Shown in pieces: positions 27,353 through 35,786 of a stretch of 64,000 nt of DNA (the first letter of the stretch is position 1; every line of letters begins with the position of its first letter). The notes under the pieces are model-generated. The model did not search any database, was not told the DNA's origin, and worked only from the letters and a program-made list of their open reading frames with translations. The stretch comes from Paenochrobactrum pullorum (GTDB taxonomy: Bacteria; Pseudomonadota; Alphaproteobacteria; Rhizobiales; Rhizobiaceae): positions 1-64,000 of the forward strand of contig NZ_JBHEEH010000007.1 in the NCBI RefSeq assembly GCF_041929845.1, given 5' to 3'. The translations under genes and the position numbers were made by a program.

Positions 27353-28248
27353 GATAAAGCCCTCGGATTAAACACATCACGCAGGCGGTCGGCCACGAGA
27401 TTGATCGCCACAATAGAGATCAGCAATGCCAAACCTGGGAAAAAACTGATCCAGTAATCACCCGACAGCATATATTGAAAACCATTGGAAACGAGAAGAC
27501 CAAGTGACGGCTCCGTCACCGGCACACCAAGCCCCAAAAAGCTTAGTGTTGCTTCCAAGGTAATGGCGCGCGCAATCTGCAATGTGCCAATAACCAGCAA
27601 GGGCGGCATGCAGTTTGGCAAAATATGACCAAGCAAAATTCTGATCGGCGAAAGACCGAGACCACGGGCAGATTCCACATAATCGCGCTGGCTTTCGACC
27701 ATCGCCTGACCACGGGCGGTACGGGCATAATAAGCCCATTCAAGCAATACCAATGTGATCACCACATTGCCGACACCACGCCCAAAAAAGGCCAGCATCA
27801 ACAGTGCCACCAAAATGGACGGAAGCGACATGACCAGATCAACAAGACGCATCAAAAGCGCATCGGTTTTGCCACCGGCATAGGCTGCAATCAGCCCGAG
27901 CACGATACCAATGACGCCGGCGATGGTAGCAGATCCGATGCCAACCACCAGACTGGTACGTAAGCCATATAGGATGGCGGAAAACAGATCGCGCCCCTGC
28001 CCGTCCGTGCCGAGCAGATAGGTGTAACCTTCATTCATGTTGGTTTCACCCGGCGCAAGACGCGCATCCATGACGTCGATTGCCATCATGTCATATGGGT
28101 CTTGCGGCGCGATAAAGGGCGCAAAAATAGCAGCCAGTGCAATCAGCACACAAAGCACAAGACCAAAGACTGCCAGCGGCGAGCGCAAGAACATCCGGAT
28201 ATTTTCCGCAACCGGAGAGCGTGGGGGTTTTGCGAGAGCCAAGGTCAT
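27349..28248 (-). CDS. ABC transporter permease, DppC type
   Basis: A 299-residue membrane permease: N-terminal helix (FGLVLCVLIALAAIFAPFIAP), the periplasmic YTYLLGTDGQGRDLFSAILYG block typical of DppC, five further hydrophobic segments and an EAA loop (QRDYVESARGLGLSPIRILLGHILPN). The start overlaps the stop of the DppB-type gene. It provides half of the channel of the second peptide-type importer. Confidence 0.93.
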   Translation of the reverse strand: MTLALAKPPRSPVAENIRMFLRSPLAVFGLVLCVLIALAAIFAPFIAPQDPYDMMAIDVMDARLAPGETNMNEGYTYLLGTDGQGRDLFSAILYGLRTSLVVGIGSATIAGVIGIVLGLIAAYAGGKTDALLMRLVDLVMSLPSILVALLMLAFFGRGVGNVVITLVLLEWAYYARTARGQAMVESQRDYVESARGLGLSPIRILLGHILPNCMPPLLVIGTLQIARAITLEATLSFLGLGVPVTEPSLGLLVSNGFQYMLSGDYWISFFPGLALLISIVAINLVADRLRDVFNPRALS

Positions 28249-29225
28249 GCCGCAGCCTCCGTTCTAACGCGAGGATCAAGCACACGGTAAAGAATATCGA
28301 CTACAAGGTTGATCGTCACAAACAGCGTCACCACCACCATCAGATAGGCAACAACCACAGGGCGGTCGAGCGCATTGATACTGTCGAGAATGAGTTTACC
28401 GGCACCAGGCCACGAGAAAATATTTTCAGTTACCACTGCAAAAGCAACGGTCGAACCAAATTCAATGCCAAGCACAGTAACGAGAGGGATCATCACATTG
28501 CGCAAAATATGACGGCGCACGATACGAAAAGGCGACAGACCTTTGGCACGGGCAAACCGCACATAATCAAGCGATTTCACCTCGCGCACACCGGCATTGG
28601 TCAGGCGGATCACCAGCGACACTTTAAACATCGCCAGATTGATGGCAGGCAACAACATATGACGCAGACCATCAAGGGTCAGAAATGACCACTCAACACC
28701 GAAAAAGCGCACTGTTGTACCGCGTCCGCTGGCAGGCAACAGCCCAAGCGAAACACTGAATGTCATAATCAGCAGCAAGCCAACCCAAAACGTTGGCAAA
28801 GAAAAGCCTAAAATACTTCCCGTAGTGATTAATTTGGCAAATGGATTTTCAGGTTTCATTCCTGCGAAAAGACCAAGCGGAATACCGATGAACACCGCAA
28901 AAATCATGGCCAATACGGCCAGTTCCAAGGTGGCAGGCATGCGTTGCAAGATGAGGATCACGGCAGGCGTATTATAGACAAAACTATTGCCCAGATCGCC
29001 CTGCAACGCGCTTTTCAAAAACAGCCAATATTGCTGCCAGACCGGCAGGTCGAGGCCGAGACGTTCAATGAGCTCTGCACGATCAACTTGGGTTGCATCC
29101 GGTGCCAACAGAATATCTGCCGGATTACCGACCATATGCAGCCCAAGAAAAACAACTACCGACATAATCAGCAGCACAACAGCGGCCTGAGCTAATCGTT
29201 TGATGAGCCAGACAGTAAAATTCAT
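28245..29225 (-). CDS. ABC transporter permease, DppB type
   Basis: A 326-residue permease with the DppB pattern: leader helix MNFTVWLIKRLAQAAVVLLI, then a long loop with MVGNPADILLAPDATQVDRAELIERLGLDLP, and EAA region VREVKSLDYVRFARAKGLSPFRIVRRHILRN. It ends in ILYRVLDPRVRTEAAA. Its ATG overlaps the monooxygenase stop by four bases, so uptake and oxidation genes are expressed in fixed proportion. Confidence 0.93.
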   Translation of the reverse strand: MNFTVWLIKRLAQAAVVLLIMSVVVFLGLHMVGNPADILLAPDATQVDRAELIERLGLDLPVWQQYWLFLKSALQGDLGNSFVYNTPAVILILQRMPATLELAVLAMIFAVFIGIPLGLFAGMKPENPFAKLITTGSILGFSLPTFWVGLLLIMTFSVSLGLLPASGRGTTVRFFGVEWSFLTLDGLRHMLLPAINLAMFKVSLVIRLTNAGVREVKSLDYVRFARAKGLSPFRIVRRHILRNVMIPLVTVLGIEFGSTVAFAVVTENIFSWPGAGKLILDSINALDRPVVVAYLMVVVTLFVTINLVVDILYRVLDPRVRTEAAA

Positions 29226-30679
29226 GCCAGCTCCTCAAGATCAGTTTGATTATAATTATCTGCTTCCGTCCATTCGTCGCCGAAAACCTCCGGTTCGTCA
29301 TAGCTGCGCGCATTGGCAAAATGCTGCTCAATATCCTCATGATAAAGCGTTGCAACAATGCCTTGTGACAAACGCTGCGCCCCTTCACTGATCGACGGAA
29401 TATCGCCCGACACGCCGCCATGAGACATCATCGCCGGATAGCAGAAGCAATGAATGCGCGAGAGACCTTCGGCTTCAACACCCGATTTCGGCAAAAATTC
29501 GAATGCAGGCCCCAAATCAGGCGCTTCGATTAGCGAGCGGTCTTCATTGCCGCTGAGCGGCGCCAAGCGCTCTTCCCAAGTGCGGGCTTTGCTGGCAATT
29601 TCCGACAAAAACGCTTTTTGACGCCAATCAATCTGGAAACCGGTTGAAGCAATGACAAAATCAAACTGGCGACGGCCTTTCGGCGTGGTAATTTCAATCT
29701 TGTCACCTTCGACGGTAATTTTATCAAGCGATGCGCCTAGCTGGAAAAATGCGTTTTTATGACGGCTGACACGCAAAACACTGGCGCGCGGAGGCGGTAC
29801 TTGTTCGGCACCGACATAGCTGTAAATGGCTAATTTTGCGCGGCCATCCAGATTCTGCATACCATAGACAGAGCCCGGATTACCCATACCCTTGCCGCGG
29901 TTGATGCGCGGAATATCCTTGCGGCGAATAAGCAGATCAACGCGTGCAGCGCCCGCCTCCAGCGCTGTTCCTGCACTATCCATTGCAGAGGCACCAGCAC
30001 CGATCACGGCAATGTTTTTGCCTCTCAAAGTGCTATAATCATATTCATCCGAAGAATGAGCCCAAAAATGACGTGGCAGATTGCGGATAATGTCCGGCAC
30101 ATAAGGCCCGCCCAAACCATCACGCCCTGTGGCAAGCACCACATGACGCGCGAATATGGTGCGGCTGCCTTCCGGTGTTTCCATTTCCAAAACTGTGTAA
30201 TCGACCTGCGGTTTGATGAGTGTAATGCGGTGACCATTACGCACCTCCACATCAAGTACATCACGAAACCAGCGCAGATAGTCCATCCATTGCAGACGCG
30301 GAATTTTATCCAGTTCTTCCCATTTGGTCTCGCCAAACTGCGCAGTAAACCAAGCACGGAAAGTAAGGGACGGAATGCCAAGAGCAGGGCCAGTCAGGCT
30401 TTTAGGCGAGCGCAAAGTTTCCATGCGGGCTGTTGTTGCCCAAGGACCTTCAAAACCTTTTGGCCGCGCGTCAAAAATAACAGCGCGGATGCCTAAATGT
30501 TTGAGCGATGCCGCCGCAGACAAACCCGCCATGCCGCCGCCAATCACCGCCACATCCAGCAATGTCTGACCTTCAACTTGTTTGACCGGCACCCACTCTT
30601 TGGCAGGGATCGTCAGATATTCGAGATCGCGGGCAACCAGTTGATCTAATTCTTCAAGGGATGATGGAAAATTTTTCAT
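29222..30679 (-). CDS. FAD/NADPH-dependent flavoprotein monooxygenase-like protein
   Basis: A 485-residue flavoprotein with two Rossmann motifs: VAVIGGGMAGLSAAAS (about 43-58, FAD) and IAVIGAGASAMDSA (NAD(P)H). The segment HVVLATGRDGLGGPYVP is like the ATG motif of class B flavin monooxygenases. I do not see a complete FxGxxxHxxx(Y/F) fingerprint between the two Rossmann folds: PDIIRNLPRHFWAHSSDEYDY sits where it should be, so the assignment is to the wider FMO/BVMO-like group. Likely chemistry is N-, S- or Baeyer-Villiger oxygenation of the imported compound; this is inference. It starts two bases after the LysR stop and overlaps the permease gene. Confidence 0.85.
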   Translation of the reverse strand: MKNFPSSLEELDQLVARDLEYLTIPAKEWVPVKQVEGQTLLDVAVIGGGMAGLSAAASLKHLGIRAVIFDARPKGFEGPWATTARMETLRSPKSLTGPALGIPSLTFRAWFTAQFGETKWEELDKIPRLQWMDYLRWFRDVLDVEVRNGHRITLIKPQVDYTVLEMETPEGSRTIFARHVVLATGRDGLGGPYVPDIIRNLPRHFWAHSSDEYDYSTLRGKNIAVIGAGASAMDSAGTALEAGAARVDLLIRRKDIPRINRGKGMGNPGSVYGMQNLDGRAKLAIYSYVGAEQVPPPRASVLRVSRHKNAFFQLGASLDKITVEGDKIEITTPKGRRQFDFVIASTGFQIDWRQKAFLSEIASKARTWEERLAPLSGNEDRSLIEAPDLGPAFEFLPKSGVEAEGLSRIHCFCYPAMMSHGGVSGDIPSISEGAQRLSQGIVATLYHEDIEQHFANARSYDEPEVFGDEWTEADNYNQTDLEELA

Positions 30680-30681
30680 AA

Positions 30682-31668
30682 TCAGTCCTCCAGCAATGCA
30701 AGCTGGGTAATCAGCGATTGATGTTCTTCAGGCGAATAATTTTTGAAACCGGGAACAAGTTTATGTGCGGCTTGTTCGAGGGCAGAAATCAGCTCCAAAG
30801 CCGTTTCACCCAGTTGCACGCCATTATGGCTGATGACGCCAAAGCAATAAGGAATATCAAGCTCCAACGGCAGCAATGTAATCCCGTCCATCGGTGTCCC
30901 CGCAGAGGTCACTGGCTCAACAATACCAACTGTGCCGCAAGGCCCGCCCGCACCGGCACGGATCAGTGCCAATGCATTCATGGTCGAGTTGGTACGAATA
31001 CGACCACCCGTTTCAATTTTATGGCTTTTCAATGTCTGACGGATGCGAGCCGGAAGCCCCCGCACATTCGACATTTCCACCAATGTGCGGCTTTTAATAA
31101 CCGAAAGTGGCAAGCCGCCGGTTTCTTTGGCCAACGGATCATCCGAACGCACAGCCAAAACGCAAGGCGCGCAGCCAAACCAATGGGTGGTCTGGTCACG
31201 ATGTTGTAATGGCAATGATGTCGCGCCGATATCGGCATCATGGGACAGCACAAAGCTGCGTACCCGTTCCGGTGTATCGGTTTGAATAGTGATGCGTTTA
31301 CCACCTTCAACACCAATGGTCTGGTTCAACGACGCCCAAGCATGGGGCACCAAACCAAAAGCCAAAGCTGAAATGCAGGAAATACGCACCGGACGGGTTC
31401 TTAAATTCGCCACCTCCTGCGCCCGTTCCCAAACTTCGGCAACACCTGCCAATGCGCGTTCCACATCATCGCGCAACAACATGCCTTGTTGCGTCAGTAC
31501 CAGACGCTGGCCAACACGGACAAAAAGCTTTTGTCCCAGCTCGCGCTCCAGATCCTGAATGATGCGGCTGACGGAAGGCTGTGAAAGTTGCAATCTTTTG
31601 GCTGCAGCCGTTACGCTGCCCAAAGTTGCCACTTCCAGATAGGCCTCCAAAGCCTTTAAATTACGCAT
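30682..31668 (-). CDS. LysR-family regulator inside the importer operon
   Basis: A 328-residue LysR-type regulator. The HTH occupies about residues 3-62 (LKALEAYLEVATLGSVTAAAKRLQLSQPSVSRIIQDLERELG); the effector-binding domain follows. The layout is close to regulators of the GbpR/CbbR-like group. It is not divergent: it reads in the same direction as its neighbours, two bases ahead of the monooxygenase and about 60 bp after the AhpD-type gene. Co-transcription is likely, so it may regulate the promoter upstream of 32798 and thus its own expression. The effector is unknown. Confidence 0.9.
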   Translation of the reverse strand: MRNLKALEAYLEVATLGSVTAAAKRLQLSQPSVSRIIQDLERELGQKLFVRVGQRLVLTQQGMLLRDDVERALAGVAEVWERAQEVANLRTRPVRISCISALAFGLVPHAWASLNQTIGVEGGKRITIQTDTPERVRSFVLSHDADIGATSLPLQHRDQTTHWFGCAPCVLAVRSDDPLAKETGGLPLSVIKSRTLVEMSNVRGLPARIRQTLKSHKIETGGRIRTNSTMNALALIRAGAGGPCGTVGIVEPVTSAGTPMDGITLLPLELDIPYCFGVISHNGVQLGETALELISALEQAAHKLVPGFKNYSPEEHQSLITQLALLED

Positions 31669-31731
31669 AAATTCTCCCTGTCTGCCGGTTTAGGGGCAGC
31701 GAATGCTCGAATAAAAACAGCGTTTAAATGT

Positions 31732-32304
31732 TTATTTGACCGGATCGCCCAACACATGCATCAGGCGGTTTGCCCAACCAAACATGGCTGTCGAGAGCAC
31801 CAGATCAACGGCTTCTTCTTTGTTCAGGCCAGCATCCTGCAAACGCTGTGCGTCAGCACCATCTGTTTTGGGCGGGAATTGCGAAAGTTTCAGCGCAAAA
31901 TCAAAAATCGCTTGGTTTTTCGGATCAAGCTTCGCTTTTTCACCTTCCAGGAAAAGCTTATCAGTCACGCTTTCATCACGGCTGAGCTGTGCATGACGTT
32001 GCGCATGAACGGCGGCACAATAAATGCACTGGTTGACGACAGAGGCACCAAGTGCGCCTAATTCACGTTCCGCGCGGCCCAAACCACCTTTGCCATACAT
32101 CACCGTGTTAAAAAGCGGCGAGCGAACATTGAGGCTTTCCGGATCATGCGCAAGAACCAGCACATAATCTGAAACTTTGGTGTTGGAAGGCGTTACTTTC
32201 AATGCATCAAGCTGTTCGGGCGAAGCTTCTGCCAGCACAACCGGCTTCACACGCGGACGCCATTCCGGCACGGTCTTGGTAAATTTATGAATAACTTCGC
32301 TCAT
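31732..32304 (-). CDS. Alkylhydroperoxidase (AhpD/CMD) domain protein, Avi_7169-like
   Basis: A 190-residue protein with a carboxymuconolactone decarboxylase (AhpD) fold. The active-site motif CIYCAAVH (Cys 93, Cys 96, His 100) is intact, so a disulfide-based peroxidase or reductase activity is plausible. Length, N-terminus and the pairing with the next protein match my recollection of the family named after Avi_7169 of Agrobacterium vitis, which occurs beside peptide-type ABC importers and flavin-dependent enzymes. Its start meets the stop of the upstream CMD gene. A role in handling peroxides or a thiol adduct made by the monooxygenase is inference. Confidence 0.85.
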   Translation of the reverse strand: MSEVIHKFTKTVPEWRPRVKPVVLAEASPEQLDALKVTPSNTKVSDYVLVLAHDPESLNVRSPLFNTVMYGKGGLGRAERELGALGASVVNQCIYCAAVHAQRHAQLSRDESVTDKLFLEGEKAKLDPKNQAIFDFALKLSQFPPKTDGADAQRLQDAGLNKEEAVDLVLSTAMFGWANRLMHVLGDPVK

Positions 32305-32798
32305 TATGCCTGCTCCCCTTCGATCAATGATGCAAGACCTGCAGCCACACGGATCTGATAGGCAAGGAAAGCATTCAATTCACATAAGCGCACAATATCC
32401 GCATCCGCTATGCCGGCTTGTTGCAGCACGGAAATATCTTCGGCAGCAATAGCTTTGGTGTTATTGGCCACCTTATCCATGAAGGCCACGACCTTCTGCT
32501 CAACCAGCTCAGACGGCACATAATCAACCGCTGCAAGAGCGGCATGAGGTGAGCCAGCAGCAGCTTTGGCGTAAATATTGGCCAGATAAGGATTATTGTT
32601 TGCGGTGGCGATACGGGCTGCAAGCGCTGCGCGCAAAGCGTGCGACCATGCACCGCCATCGGCCGGTGTCAGCACAGCTAGCTGCGCCTGACGTGTCATT
32701 TCAAACACATCTTTACGCGCAGTCAGCGCCTCAAAAGGCGGTGTTTCAGCATCACCCGCAAGCCATAAGCTCACGATATCCAAAGCAGATTTGTTCAT
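32304..32798 (-). CDS. CMD domain protein, Avi_7170-like
   Basis: A protein of about 164 residues with the helical CMD fold but no CxxC pair. It is therefore probably a non-catalytic or differently acting partner of the AhpD-type protein encoded next. The features are ALDIVSLWLAGDAETPPFEALTARKDVFEMTRQAQLAVL and HALRAALAARIATANNNPYLA. It looks like the family named after Avi_7170, always found next to Avi_7169-type proteins as far as I recall. The ATG at 32798 is preferred to an upstream in-frame start because AGGGG lies about ten bases before it. It is the first gene of the operon. Confidence 0.8.
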   Translation of the reverse strand: MNKSALDIVSLWLAGDAETPPFEALTARKDVFEMTRQAQLAVLTPADGGAWSHALRAALAARIATANNNPYLANIYAKAAAGSPHAALAAVDYVPSELVEQKVVAFMDKVANNTKAIAAEDISVLQQAGIADADIVRLCELNAFLAYQIRVAAGLASLIEGEQA

Positions 32799-33267
32799 TT
32801 TATTCCCCTGACAGTGTTTTCGTATCCGTTTGCAAACCAATTACCAGCACTGCGTCCCGCTGCATGGTATTAGTTGTTTTATGGATAAAGCAACACTGTT
32901 TATTCATTTTTCAAATAACCTGTCATCGTCATAACCGACTGTCAACTATTTTTAAAATTGACAGTTGATTTCATATATTCCTCAGACCTCAAACTGGCGG
33001 GGGAACGCTGGTGCGTACATTCATCCAAAAACGCACGGCAGCACAAATTGAACTTAACCGACAATCAGCAAAAAAGAGGGGTATGCACGCCTAAATATTG
33101 GGTGTGAAGCAAATCTTTTTCTCATAAAAACGTAATTTTAAGCAAAAAAATTCTCATATAGCATTTACTCATATCGGAATCAGCTATGAATAAAGCAGGG
33201 GGACAAGCGTTTAATGCGCCCGAAAACTAATCTTTTCCCATCATATAATAACAATTTCAAAGGCCGA
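32799..33267. other. AT-rich intergenic region upstream of the CMD/AhpD operon
   Basis: About 470 bp without a supported gene. It must contain the promoter of the minus-strand operon starting at 32798. The notable element is the dyad at 32938-32965, described separately. The rest (about 33050-33260) is AT-rich with short A and T runs, and I see no RNA gene or clear terminator in it. Confidence 0.5.
32938..32965. promoter_or_regulatory. Inverted repeat with embedded TTGACA boxes
   Basis: ACTGTCAA (32938-32945) and TTGACAGT (32958-32965) form a perfect 8-bp dyad with a 12-bp AT-only-rich spacer, about 140 bp upstream of the CMD gene. Each arm contains TTGACA, the consensus -35 hexamer, one on each strand. 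I do not see a matching -10 at ideal spacing. It may be the LysR operator for the operon. Confidence 0.45.
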
Positions 33268-34173
33268 TCAAATATTCTGTCCTGCTATAATTTTGTCATG
33301 ATAAGCTGCAAATTCCTGTTTAAAAGTTGCGCTCAAAGCGGAGGCGGTCTTATCTTCCGGCTCCAACACAAGAAAACCAGCTTCAATAAACTCGCTGAAC
33401 GGACGCAGCACCACGCCGCGATCCTTAAACTCGCTTGCGGATGTCGGATCAATAATAGTGATACCTGCATCGGACGCCACAAGATTAAGTGCCGTATGAG
33501 AAAGCCGCGTTTCAATTGAAGCAGAACGCGGAATACTGGCAAGCGCCACCTCCACACGCATGGCAAATATAGTTCCTGGCTCCAGCGTTATCATACGTTC
33601 ATAGGCCAGATCGGCAGGTTCGATAATCGCTTTTTCAGCCAGTCTGTGATGGGCCGGCATTGCCACAACAGCCGGATAGGAATAGTTGTCAATCGAAAAA
33701 CCGGGGCGCTCAAGCGGACTGTCGGCATAGCCGATATCGGCCTGACCTGATGCCACTGCTTCAATCACCATCGACGACGGGATGGCATTAAGAGACGCTT
33801 GCACATTAGGTTTGTCACGTAAAAAACCCGCCAGAAAACGTGGCAAAATCCCGTTACCAAGCGCTGGCATGGCTGCTATACGCAAGCGACCTGCCGAATG
33901 CCGGCTGATTTCTTCTGCCACATGCGCAATACGTGACAAGCCGATAAAAGCACGTTCCACTTCTTTCATCAGTGTCACAGCTTCTTGTGTCGGTGTAATC
34001 TGATTGCCGCGGCGCTCAAATAATTTGAGCGCAGTCGCGCGTTCGAAATCTTTGATCAAACGGCTGACAGCAGGCTGCGTGATCGACATCAACTCAGCTG
34101 CAACTGTCATCTGTCCGGTTTTCATAACTGCTCTGAATGCTTCAACCTGACGTAAATTCACAGCCTGCCCCAT
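33268..34173 (-). CDS. LysR-family regulator of the opine-type locus
   Basis: A 301-residue LysR-type regulator. The HTH lies at about residues 6-65 (LRQVEAFRAVMKTGQMTVAAELMSITQPAVSRLIKDFERATALKLFERRGNQITPT). The effector domain includes GRLRIAAMPALGNGILPRFLAGFL. It resembles OccR/NocR-type activators of opine catabolism and ArgP/CysB-like amino-acid regulators. It is divergent from the amino-acid/opine importer at 34321 and is the obvious candidate regulator of that operon. Between them lie about 147 bp rich in AT. Confidence 0.92.
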   Translation of the reverse strand: MGQAVNLRQVEAFRAVMKTGQMTVAAELMSITQPAVSRLIKDFERATALKLFERRGNQITPTQEAVTLMKEVERAFIGLSRIAHVAEEISRHSAGRLRIAAMPALGNGILPRFLAGFLRDKPNVQASLNAIPSSMVIEAVASGQADIGYADSPLERPGFSIDNYSYPAVVAMPAHHRLAEKAIIEPADLAYERMITLEPGTIFAMRVEVALASIPRSASIETRLSHTALNLVASDAGITIIDPTSASEFKDRGVVLRPFSEFIEAGFLVLEPEDKTASALSATFKQEFAAYHDKIIAGQNI

Positions 34174-34320
34174 AATATCTTGTTATTCTTGAGCATATAT
34201 TTCGAATTTGACGCTATACTCTCTTCTATGCATTTTCTATAAAAAAGATAAAGCGAAGGGTATTTATCCAATTTGCTACCCAATTCGCTGATTGGGAGCC
34301 GTCGAAAAGGCATCTTAAGG
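34174..34320. promoter_or_regulatory. Divergent promoter of LysR and opine-type operon
   Basis: An AT-rich 147-bp region shared by two divergent units. On the plus strand it contains TTGAGC, TTGACG and TATACT hexamers at about 34190-34222, but none form a textbook 17-bp pair. ATATATTTCGAAT has the T-N11-A look of a LysR box. Assignment rests mainly on position. Confidence 0.45.
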
Positions 34321-35046
34321 GTGAACGGAATAGAAAATTATGTCCAGCTTATGGGCTTTGGTGAGAATGGCTGGGGTTTTGACATGCTCAAAGCTACAGG
34401 CGTCACTATAGCTGTTGCTTTAAGCGGGTTTTTTATCGGCAGTATTTTGGGATGTCTGGGTGCCGCGGCCAAATTTTCCGGTTTTCGCGCACTGCGTTAT
34501 AGTGGCGAATTTTATACAACCGTTTTACGCGGCATTCCCGATCTTCTGGTGATTTATCTTTTCTATTTTGGCTCCAGTGCACTAATCACCAGTATCGGTT
34601 CTTTATTTGCCGTCGAAGGTTTTATCAGCGCGCCGATTTTTCTCATTGGTGCACTTGCAATCGGCATTGTTTCCGGAGCTTATCAAACAGAAGTTTTCCG
34701 CGGTGCCATTCTGGCGCTCAATAAGGGAGAAATCGAAGCCGCCAAAGCCTATGGTATGTCGTCTTTCTTGTGCTTCCGCCGCATTATTTTGCCGCAAGCC
34801 GCTCGTTTTGCCATTCCAGGTATCGGCAATGTCTGGCAGCTTGTTTTGAAAGAATCCGCACTCATATCAGTCATCGGCCTTGTCGAACTGATGCGCCAGG
34901 CGCAAATCGGCTCCGGTTCAACGCGTCAACCATTCAGCTTCTTTCTCACCGCTGCGGCTCTTTATCTGCTGATTACATTTGTCTCCGGCCTTATCTTTCG
35001 CTCTGCTGAAAAACGCGCCATGCGCGGCATAAGGAGAGCAGCATGA
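34321..35046 (+). CDS. Polar amino-acid/opine ABC transporter permease (HisQ/OccQ type)
   Basis: An inner-membrane permease of about 241 residues: hydrophobic segments from about residue 22, the family loop YSGEFYTTVLRGIPDLLVIYLFYFG and the EAA motif GEIEAAKAYGMSSFLCFRRIILPQAARFAIPG. This is the HisQ/OccQ layout for basic amino acids and opines. I choose the GTG at 34321 with AAAAGG ten bases upstream; a longer frame from 34273 begins outside the domain, and an ATG at 34351 is also possible. Its stop overlaps the start of the second permease. Confidence 0.92.
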   Translation: MNGIENYVQLMGFGENGWGFDMLKATGVTIAVALSGFFIGSILGCLGAAAKFSGFRALRYSGEFYTTVLRGIPDLLVIYLFYFGSSALITSIGSLFAVEGFISAPIFLIGALAIGIVSGAYQTEVFRGAILALNKGEIEAAKAYGMSSFLCFRRIILPQAARFAIPGIGNVWQLVLKESALISVIGLVELMRQAQIGSGSTRQPFSFFLTAAALYLLITFVSGLIFRSAEKRAMRGIRRAA

Positions 35047-35786
35047 CACTGCTTGACATCCCTTTTCTGTGGAACTCGTTCAAAACCCTTTTAACCGGTT
35101 TGCCTCTGACCTTGCAGCTCACGGTCTTGTCGGTAACGGCAGGTGCTGTTTTTGCCTTTTTGCTGGCAGTCATGCGTATCAGCGGCCAATGGTGGCTTGA
35201 TCTGCCGGCACGCGCTTATATTTTTGTCTTTCGCGGCACACCTCTTTTGGTGCAAATTTATATCATTTATTATGGCATGAGCCAGTTTCCAGCATTGCGC
35301 CAAAGCTTTCTCTGGCCATATTTACGGGAAGCTTACTGGTGTGCCGTTCTAGCATTGGCGCTCAATACCGCCGCCTATAGTGCTGAAATTATCCGCGGCG
35401 GTCTGCTTTCCGTACCTGCCGGACAAATTGAAGCCGGACGCGCTTATGGCATGTCGCATTGGCAAGTTTTCCGCCGTATTATCTGGCCGCAAAGCTTGCG
35501 CCAGATGCTGCCCGGATATTCCAATGAAGTGATCCTGATGATTAAATCCACCGCTCTTGCCTCGACTATCACCATGATGGAAGTGACAGGGCTTGCCGCC
35601 AAACTTATCTCTGCAAGTTATCGTCCGGTGGAAATCTTCATTTGTGCAGGTATTATCTATCTGACATTGAATTTCGTGGTCGCACGTATTTTTGCCGTCG
35701 TGGAATATATGACCTCTCCGGAACGTCGCACCCCTCGTTCACGTCCCTCCACCTTGCAAAACAACGGTGAACAACATGCTCAATAA
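35043..35786 (+). CDS. Polar amino-acid/opine ABC transporter permease (HisM/OccM type)
   Basis: A 247-residue permease with the HisM-family pattern: LTLQLTVLSVTAGAVFAFLLAVMRISG, IFVFRGTPLLVQIYIIYYG, and the EAA loop GQIEAGRAYGMSHWQVFRRIIWPQSLRQMLPG. It is coupled to the first permease by an ATGA overlap and its 3' end overlaps the ATPase gene. The two permeases form the heterodimeric channel for the binding protein at 36620. Confidence 0.94.
   Translation: MTLLDIPFLWNSFKTLLTGLPLTLQLTVLSVTAGAVFAFLLAVMRISGQWWLDLPARAYIFVFRGTPLLVQIYIIYYGMSQFPALRQSFLWPYLREAYWCAVLALALNTAAYSAEIIRGGLLSVPAGQIEAGRAYGMSHWQVFRRIIWPQSLRQMLPGYSNEVILMIKSTALASTITMMEVTGLAAKLISASYRPVEIFICAGIIYLTLNFVVARIFAVVEYMTSPERRTPRSRPSTLQNNGEQHAQ

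Noticed and set aside
32799..33267. Small RNA or tRNA in the long intergenic gap
   Set aside because: No cloverleaf, no conserved T-loop sequence and no strong terminator are visible.
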